Made by a program: the position numbers and the translations under genes
Origin: an uncultured Pelagibacteraceae bacterium
GTDB lineage: Bacteria > Pseudomonadota > Alphaproteobacteria > Pelagibacterales > Pelagibacteraceae
Direction of reading: 5' to 3'
DNA: 64,000 nt
NCBI GenBank assembly: GCA_902597675.1
Contig: CACJYR010000005.1
Location: forward strand, 1 to 64,000
The notes under the pieces: model-generated
What the model was told of the DNA's origin: nothing
Database searches by the model: none
What the model saw: the letters and a program-made list of their open reading frames with translations, nothing else
Shown here: in pieces, positions 58,135 through 64,000 of the stretch
Numbering within the stretch: the stretch's first letter is position 1
Layout of the letters: the number at the start of each line of letters is the position of its first letter

Positions 58135-58836
58135 TTAATCTAGAATCTCTTCGCCACTTTCTTTTTTTTCTTTATTGCTTTTATTGATAACTTCTTTATT
58201 TTTCTTAATATTTATTAAATCAGCAAAAGTATGGTTAACATCTCTATGGCCAGCTTCATCGTCTCTGATAACTCTTACTACATCTTTTAAAGTAGCATGT
58301 AGTGGTAAATTCCAATAATTGATTGCAATTTCTGGAGCTGGTTGATCTGGAATGGTTCCAGCTTCAAGCTCATTTAAATATTCTGTATAACTTATCACTG
58401 CCTCTTCCTCAAAATAACCCACAATTCTATGCGCAGTTCTTTGAGAAACAATATAAATTATTGCATATGTGATTATAAATATAAACTGAGCAATCATAAT
58501 AATGAATCTTTCTATTGCAGTTGGTTTAGCAATATGAACAAAAGTCATTAAATGCATTCTTTCATTCTCAGCTTCCTCTAAAAGAGTTTTGATCCACCCT
58601 TTATCATCTTCAATTTTTCTTAATGATTTTAAATGAATAAGCATCCCAGCAACCATACCTGGTACAGCTGCTACTGTTTCAAGAACAACCGCTCTATGGC
58701 CGTATCTTTTTTTGAAAAAAGTATCAGCCAAAAATCTCAAAAACTTTGTAAATGACAAAGCGACTTTGTCACTAAAGTTTTTAGGTTCGAAATGTTTATT
58801 TAATTCACTCATATTTAATACATTTAAACACTGCAA
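58135..58836 (-). CDS. aox: Alternative oxidase (AOX-type diiron quinol oxidase)
   Basis: All four diiron motifs: LETVAAVPGM, NERMHLM, FEEEAVISYTEY, RDDEAGHRDVNH. Confidence 0.95.
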   Translation of the reverse strand: MQCLNVLNMSELNKHFEPKNFSDKVALSFTKFLRFLADTFFKKRYGHRAVVLETVAAVPGMVAGMLIHLKSLRKIEDDKGWIKTLLEEAENERMHLMTFVHIAKPTAIERFIIMIAQFIFIITYAIIYIVSQRTAHRIVGYFEEEAVISYTEYLNELEAGTIPDQPAPEIAINYWNLPLHATLKDVVRVIRDDEAGHRDVNHTFADLINIKKNKEVINKSNKEKKESGEEILD

Positions 58837-58901
58837 AATAAATTAACATGTGCCAAATTTGTCTAAAAAATACTAACTTTCCTTAAAAAAAGTCGTTTGA
58901 A

Positions 58902-59540
58902 TTAAAATAAATAACCAAATCTTAATCTAAGAGATCTTTTATGAACTTCCTCAACATATAAAGACTCAGTGTAAAATATATCAAAAGTAGTTTCATCTAG
59001 ATTTAAACCTAAGAAGAAATTCTTATTAAAATAATAATCAATTCCCAACCCTCTAGTATAGTAATTATTAATTTTACTTGGGTCATTATGATAAGCAGTC
59101 CATGTGGTATCAATATCACCACCACCTAAATAGGTAAAAAAATCAAAATCACCAAAATTGTATCCTATCTTAAATTTTGCTTCCTTCATTTTCTCATAAG
59201 TCACACTTCCATTTAATCCTGCAATAGATTGATCTTTACCGATATTTTCTTGAAAATTTGTTTCTACACCAATAAAAAAATTATTTAGATAAAAGTTATA
59301 ACCTAAAAAATAACCAAGATTTCTTTTTTCAGTATCAGTTTCTGTATAATAAGGGTTGTACAAATGATCTTTATAAGTAGATAAAGCTATTGCACTAAAT
59401 TTATCGAAAGACTTATAAATTCCTAAATAATATTTTGTATCTATTTTTGGTAATTCTTTTGCATTAACATTAAAAGTTAAAAAAAAGACAACAACAATAA
59501 ATTTTATTATTTTCATGATTTTAAAAAAATTCAAATACAT
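58902..59540 (-). CDS. Outer-membrane beta-barrel-like protein
   Basis: Signal peptide; alternating aromatic beta-strand pattern; C-terminal RLRFGYLF. Confidence 0.7.
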   Translation of the reverse strand: MYLNFFKIMKIIKFIVVVFFLTFNVNAKELPKIDTKYYLGIYKSFDKFSAIALSTYKDHLYNPYYTETDTEKRNLGYFLGYNFYLNNFFIGVETNFQENIGKDQSIAGLNGSVTYEKMKEAKFKIGYNFGDFDFFTYLGGGDIDTTWTAYHNDPSKINNYYTRGLGIDYYFNKNFFLGLNLDETTFDIFYTESLYVEEVHKRSLRLRFGYLF

Positions 59541-60135
59541 CTCTTAGAATATAAAGTGTTATTAAAAACATGAACAAAATAATGAAAATATTTATATATT
59601 TCCATATTTTTTTATCATTTAAATATCTAGCAAAATATTGAGATGAATACCCTATTGAGAAAAAAAATAAAAAAGAAGCTATAGTCGCGCCAATACCAAA
59701 AAAATATTTCTCTACAAGTAAAAAGCTTTTAGAGAAATTGCCCAGGAAAAACACAGTATCTGAATAAACGTGTGGATTTAAAAAGGTAAAACCTAGTGTT
59801 TTTAGTACTACGTTTTTTTTTTCATTAAAATTTGAATTTTGATCAAGATATACCTGAGTGTTAAATGACTTAATTTTTGAATAAATAAAATGAATAAGAA
59901 ATATTATCAATAGAATATTAAATATCAATTCAAGTACTGGGCTAAAATATTGCGTAAAATAATGAAAAAGGAAAATGCCTAAAAATATTAAAATAAAATC
60001 AGAAATAGAGCAAATTAAACAAACTAAAAAAACATGTTGTTTTCTTAAACCTTGTTCTATGACAAAAATATTTTGAGCACCAATTGCTAATATTAAGCTT
60101 AATCCTGTAAAAAAACCTAATAAAGCAAATTCCAT
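59521..60135 (-). CDS. LysE-family amino acid exporter
   Basis: GFFTGLSLILAIGAQNIFVIEQGLRKQHVFLVCLICSISDFILI. Confidence 0.92.
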   Translation of the reverse strand: MEFALLGFFTGLSLILAIGAQNIFVIEQGLRKQHVFLVCLICSISDFILIFLGIFLFHYFTQYFSPVLELIFNILLIIFLIHFIYSKIKSFNTQVYLDQNSNFNEKKNVVLKTLGFTFLNPHVYSDTVFFLGNFSKSFLLVEKYFFGIGATIASFLFFFSIGYSSQYFARYLNDKKIWKYINIFIILFMFLITLYILRDVFEFF

Positions 60136-60194
60136 AAAATATATATTTGAATTTTTCGAACTTACTTTAAATCTTCAGAAAATAAAAATAATTA

Positions 60195-60656
60195 TCAAGT
60201 TTCAGGAATAAACAATAAACATAGCCCATTATTACAAAATCTTTTACCAGTTGAGCTTGGACCGTCATCAAAAACATGTCCATGATGAACACCACACTTA
60301 GCGCAATGATATTCGATCCTTTTCATGCCAAATGAATAATCTATCTTTGTTTTAAAGGCACCTGGCAAAGCTTCACTAAATGATGGCCAACCAGTGCCAC
60401 TATCAAATTTAGCCTCTGAGGAAAATAGTTTGTTTCCACAATTCGCACAATGATAAAAGCCTTTTCTTTTCTCTTGCAGTAATTCACTAGTAAATGGTCT
60501 TTCAGTCCCTTCGTTAAACATAATTTCTTTTTGTTTACTAGTAAGGTTCTGATTGATTATTTTTTTGGTTTCAGAAAGTACAAATTTATATGGATACAAA
60601 ATCCATGATAAACAGGATACACCAATAATCTTTAATAGATTTCTTCTATCGCTCAT
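60195..60656 (-). CDS. msrB: Peptide-methionine (R)-S-oxide reductase with N-terminal signal
   Basis: MFNEGTERPFTSELL, CANCGNKLFSSEAKFDSGTGWPSF, RIEYHCAKCGVHHGHVFDDGP, RFCNNGLCL. Confidence 0.93.
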   Translation of the reverse strand: MSDRRNLLKIIGVSCLSWILYPYKFVLSETKKIINQNLTSKQKEIMFNEGTERPFTSELLQEKRKGFYHCANCGNKLFSSEAKFDSGTGWPSFSEALPGAFKTKIDYSFGMKRIEYHCAKCGVHHGHVFDDGPSSTGKRFCNNGLCLLFIPET

Positions 60657-60688
60657 TAAAACACACCTAAAAAATAATTTAATAAAAA

Positions 60689-61099
60689 TTATTCAGGATT
60701 TGCCGTTAATGTTTTAATTTCTAAAATATTTTCGTTGGGGTCTTTAACAAAGAAAGTTTCTTGCTCATACTTTGTGCCTTTAAATCTTAAGTAAGGCTCA
60801 TCATAGTATTTTGCACCTTTATCTTTTAATCTTTGTTTTAAAGTATCAAAATCTTTTCTAGATAAATGAACACCAAAGTGAGGTACAGAAACATTACCCA
60901 TGTCGACATCGTGTCTCTCATTATCTAATTTATGTTCACTTGCATGAAGTGTTAATTCATTTCCCCAAAAATCAACATCAGCCCACTCTTGAGCAGAATT
61001 ATCTAATCTGCAGCCTAATGTTTCGCTGTAAAATTTTTTTGCTGTCTCTAAATCACCGCATGGTATTGCTAAATGAAAGCAGTTTGTGTTTTTGTACAT
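60689..61099 (-). CDS. VOC-family (glyoxalase/dioxygenase superfamily) protein
   Basis: FHLAIPCGDLETAKKFYSETLGCR; FFVKDPNENILEIK. Confidence 0.87.
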   Translation of the reverse strand: MYKNTNCFHLAIPCGDLETAKKFYSETLGCRLDNSAQEWADVDFWGNELTLHASEHKLDNERHDVDMGNVSVPHFGVHLSRKDFDTLKQRLKDKGAKYYDEPYLRFKGTKYEQETFFVKDPNENILEIKTLTANPE

Positions 61100-61171
61100 A
61101 ATTTCTCCTTTAAATACTTAACAAAATAACTATATAAGCATTAATTTTTTAAATCAAGTTGGCAAATAATA

Positions 61172-61753
61172 ATGAATGATTTTTTACAATCTATAATAGA
61201 CAGAGACCCTGCGGCAAAATCAAAGGTGAGTTTGATTCTTACCTACCCAGGAGTAAAGGCTATTTTTTTTCATAAAATTGCAAACTTTTTTGCAATAGCT
61301 AAATTTGATTTAGTTGCAAGAATCATTTCTCAATTTTCAAGATTCTTAACTGGCATAGAGATTCATCCAAAAGCAAAAATAGGAAAAAATTTATTTATCG
61401 ATCATGGCATGGGTGTTGTAATTGGTGAAACCTCCGAGATAGGAGATAATGTTACCATCTATCACAACGTTACCCTTGGTGGGATTGCTCCTAGTATTAA
61501 TGCAAATGATCAAAGAAATGTTAAAAGACATCCAACATTAGAAGACAACGTCGTAGTTGGATCTGGTGCTCAAATTTTAGGGCCAGTTGTAATTGGAAAA
61601 AATTCTTTAATAGGTGCTAATGCAGTGGTTACAAAAAATGTTCCTGAGAAATCCATCATGGTTGGAATTCCAGCCACAAGAGTTGGAGATGCCACAAAAG
61701 GATTTCAACCTTATGCGGTTACTGATAAAGATAAAGACAATGACACAAATTAA
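61172..61753 (+). CDS. cysE: Serine O-acetyltransferase
   Basis: [30 protein letters not shown]. Confidence 0.94.
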   Translation: MNDFLQSIIDRDPAAKSKVSLILTYPGVKAIFFHKIANFFAIAKFDLVARIISQFSRFLTGIEIHPKAKIGKNLFIDHGMGVVIGETSEIGDNVTIYHNVTLGGIAPSINANDQRNVKRHPTLEDNVVVGSGAQILGPVVIGKNSLIGANAVVTKNVPEKSIMVGIPATRVGDATKGFQPYAVTDKDKDNDTN

Positions 61754-62741
61754 AAATAACTTTCTTGAATCGATTGGAAATACTCCTTTAATTAAATTAA
61801 AAGCAGCTTCTGAAATCACAGGATGTCATATTTTCGGTAAAGCGGAATATCTTAATCCAGGTGGATCGGTTAAAGATAGGGCTGCTCTTGCTTTAATTAA
61901 AGATGCACAAGAAAAAAAATTAATTTCAGAGGGTGGAATTGTAGTTGAAGGAACTGCTGGTAATACTGGAATTGGTTTATGTCTTTTAGGAAATTCTTTA
62001 GGTTATAAAACAATTATTGTAATGAATGATAATCAAACACAAGAAAAAAAAGATACTTTAAAAAACATTGGTGCAGATCTTAGGTTGGTACCACCCAAAC
62101 CATATAAAGATGATGGCAATTATGTAAAAGTTGCAGGTCGTCTTGCTGAAGAATTAAAAAGTACAAATAACAATGGTGTAGTTTGGGCAAATCAATTTGA
62201 TAACACTGCTAATGCAAAAGGTCACTATGAAACCACAGGACCAGAAATCTGGGAACAAACTGATGGTAAGGTTGATGGTTTTGTTTGTGCTTCTGGAACA
62301 GGAGGAACTATAGGTGGTGTAAGTAAATTTTTAAAAGAAAAAAATAAAGATATCAAAATTTATTTATCTGATCCGACAGGTTCTGCTCTTTATAATTATA
62401 TTACGAATGGTGAATTAAAAGCTAAAGGAGGATCAATTACTGAGGGAATTGGTTCAAGTCGAGTAACTAAAAATTTTGCTGAGGCAAAAATTGATGGTGC
62501 GTATTCAATTAGTGATGAAGAGTCTTTACCAATACTTTATGATTTAATTCAAAATGAGGGTTTAAGTTTAGGAACCAGTTGTGGTGTAAATATTGCAGGT
62601 GCAATTAGACTTGGAAAAGAACTTGGCCCAGGAAAAACTATTGTAACTATTCTTTGTGATAAGTCTGATAAATACAACTCAAAGATGTTTAACAAATCTT
62701 TTTTAAAGGAAAAAAACCTTCCAATACCCAGCTGGCTATAA
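61740..62741 (+). CDS. cysK: Cysteine synthase A (ORF track start 61614; preferred start 61740)
   Basis: [44 protein letters not shown]; overlaps cysE stop. Confidence 0.94.
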   Translation: MTQIKNNFLESIGNTPLIKLKAASEITGCHIFGKAEYLNPGGSVKDRAALALIKDAQEKKLISEGGIVVEGTAGNTGIGLCLLGNSLGYKTIIVMNDNQTQEKKDTLKNIGADLRLVPPKPYKDDGNYVKVAGRLAEELKSTNNNGVVWANQFDNTANAKGHYETTGPEIWEQTDGKVDGFVCASGTGGTIGGVSKFLKEKNKDIKIYLSDPTGSALYNYITNGELKAKGGSITEGIGSSRVTKNFAEAKIDGAYSISDEESLPILYDLIQNEGLSLGTSCGVNIAGAIRLGKELGPGKTIVTILCDKSDKYNSKMFNKSFLKEKNLPIPSWL

Positions 62742-62803
62742 TATCGCATATCAGCCATGTAACAAAACAGTTACATTTTTAGAGTAATATTAATTAACAT
62801 CGA

Positions 62804-63184
62804 ATGGTTATGAATAAATATATAACAGTAATATTATCCTTATTAATTTTTACTTCTGCACATGCAGGTATGAGTAAGGATGATAAATCTAAAGCCTGGG
62901 ATTGTGTTGGAATTTATATGGCAAATTACTTTTTACCATCAGGTGAAAAATTTGAATATGGCATGAAAGAAAAATCTATTTCAACTGTAAAAGTCCTAAA
63001 AGCTTATGCTCTTGAAATTGGTATTCCAGAAAAAGAATGGGATGAAGGAGTAAATAAAGCAGTTGATAAGCATTATGGCTCCAAATACAACGAAGCTAAA
63101 ACTGAAAAATGTCATACATTTGTTGAAGCTTTAGTTCCGAATGGAGCTGAAAGAGTAAAAAAAGTAGTTCAAACTTTGTATTAA
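62804..63184 (+). CDS. Small secreted hypothetical protein
   Basis: Signal peptide MNKYITVILSLLIFTSAHA; 126 aa. Confidence 0.65.
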   Translation: MVMNKYITVILSLLIFTSAHAGMSKDDKSKAWDCVGIYMANYFLPSGEKFEYGMKEKSISTVKVLKAYALEIGIPEKEWDEGVNKAVDKHYGSKYNEAKTEKCHTFVEALVPNGAERVKKVVQTLY

Positions 63185-63200
63185 TTTAAAAGGAGAAAAA

Positions 63201-63491
63201 ATGGAAAAAGAAATGTTGGTATTCCTTAAACTTAAAGAGGGTAAATTAGAAACTTTCATGGGATGGATGCAATCAGATGAAGGGATGGGTGTTAGAAAAA
63301 GCGTTGCCTATCCAGAAAAAACTGTTGGAGCCATGATTCCAGATAAAAGTGGGATGTTATTTAAAGTTAATGTTCATAATGAAGCTGGAATGAAAGAATT
63401 TGTAACTGGGAATAATCCTACCGCGAAGGCTATTTACGCAGAATGTGTAGAGAGCGCTAAATTATATGAACTATCTGAAGTAAATTTATAA
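63201..63491 (+). CDS. Small hypothetical protein
   Basis: 96 aa; preceded by aaaaggagaaaaaatg Shine-Dalgarno. Confidence 0.7.
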   Translation: MEKEMLVFLKLKEGKLETFMGWMQSDEGMGVRKSVAYPEKTVGAMIPDKSGMLFKVNVHNEAGMKEFVTGNNPTAKAIYAECVESAKLYELSEVNL

Positions 63492-63500
63492 GGAGTATAA

Positions 63501-63707
63501 ATGAAAAAAATAATGTTAACGCTTTGTTTGGTCTTATTTGTTAGCTCAGCATATGCAGGTTCATGTCCGATGTTAGCTAAAAATATTGATGAAAAAATTA
63601 AAAAAGCTCAAGAACTTAAAGATCAAGGTATGGATGCCCATAATAATGGTGATCATGCTAAGTCTGAAAAACTTTTAAATGAAGCTCTTGCTTTATTTGA
63701 AAGCTAA
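63501..63707 (+). CDS. Small secreted helical protein
   Basis: Signal peptide MKKIMLTLCLVLFVSSAYA; preceded by aaggagtataaatg. Confidence 0.65.
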   Translation: MKKIMLTLCLVLFVSSAYAGSCPMLAKNIDEKIKKAQELKDQGMDAHNNGDHAKSEKLLNEALALFES

Positions 63708-63722
63708 ACACAAAGGAGAAAA

Positions 63723-64000
63723 ATGAAAAACTATATGGTAACTCACACTTTCAAATCTAAAGAAATGAAAGAGAAATTTAGCGAAACAGTAGCCTCAATG
63801 AAAATGGAGGATATTATTAAATCAATGACCAGTGATAAAGCTGCGTGTCAAATGACTTGGAATACGCCAGCTGATACAATGCAAATGTTTTGCTGGTGGA
63901 AAGGAAATAGTGAGGAAGATATAATTAATCAACTAGGTCAAATGAATGACTTCTTTGAACCTCACAAATTTACTGAGTGCACTGATCAAGTGATGGACTA
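63723..64000 (+). CDS. Small hypothetical protein, truncated by the window edge at or just before its stop
   Basis: MKNYMVTHTFKSKEMKEKFSETVASMKMEDIIKSMTSDKAACQMTWNTPADTMQMFCWWKGN...; preceded by aaaggagaaaaatg. Confidence 0.7.
   Translation, partial: MKNYMVTHTFKSKEMKEKFSETVASMKMEDIIKSMTSDKAACQMTWNTPADTMQMFCWWKGNSEEDIINQLGQMNDFFEPHKFTECTDQVMD

Noticed and set aside
61614-61739. Extended N-terminus of cysK
   Set aside because: Overlaps cysE coding sequence; canonical cysteine synthase starts at [17 protein letters not shown] (61740).
1-64000. CRISPR arrays, transposons, integrases, prophage or toxin-antitoxin systems
   Set aside because: No regularly spaced repeats, transposase, integrase or phage-structural genes recognised on reading both strands; only the 15-bp repeat pair at 44077-44123 stood out.

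Overview
AT-rich, very gene-dense window (about 50 protein genes, mostly tiny or zero intergenic gaps, one tRNA). Gene content and compactness resemble a streamlined marine alphaproteobacterium of the SAR11/Pelagibacterales type; this is inference, since no rRNA is present. Main modules: (1) prpDBC methylcitrate cycle; (2) nrdAB with a NrdR-box pair and an SOS-like motif upstream; (3) two tandem TauE/SafE exporters beside a TRAP transporter; (4) TctABC tripartite transporter; (5) amino-acid ABC transporter without its ATPase; (6) a spermidine/methylthioadenosine module (SpeD-SpeE fusion, class II aldolase, mtnA, mtnP, apt) that looks like a DHAP shunt; (7) a small glycan/epimerase island ending at tRNA-Met; (8) a divergent organosulfonate/methylamine locus (tpa-like aminotransferase, ald and a FAD/GcvT demethylase-like dehydrogenase versus tauA, tauB, an oversized tauC, Ldh_2, pta and hpsN-like); (9) alternative oxidase; (10) cysE-cysK; (11) a run of small proteins with strong Shine-Dalgarno sites. 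Best leads: the sulfonate locus with its central dyad and oversized permease, the MTA/DHAP-shunt module, hairpins after the binding-protein gene in all four SBP-dependent transporters, a promoter-embedded 15-bp direct repeat before an uncharacterised HTH-like protein, and an amber-interrupted small membrane protein next to an apparent paralogue. No CRISPR array, transposase, integrase or prophage was recognised.
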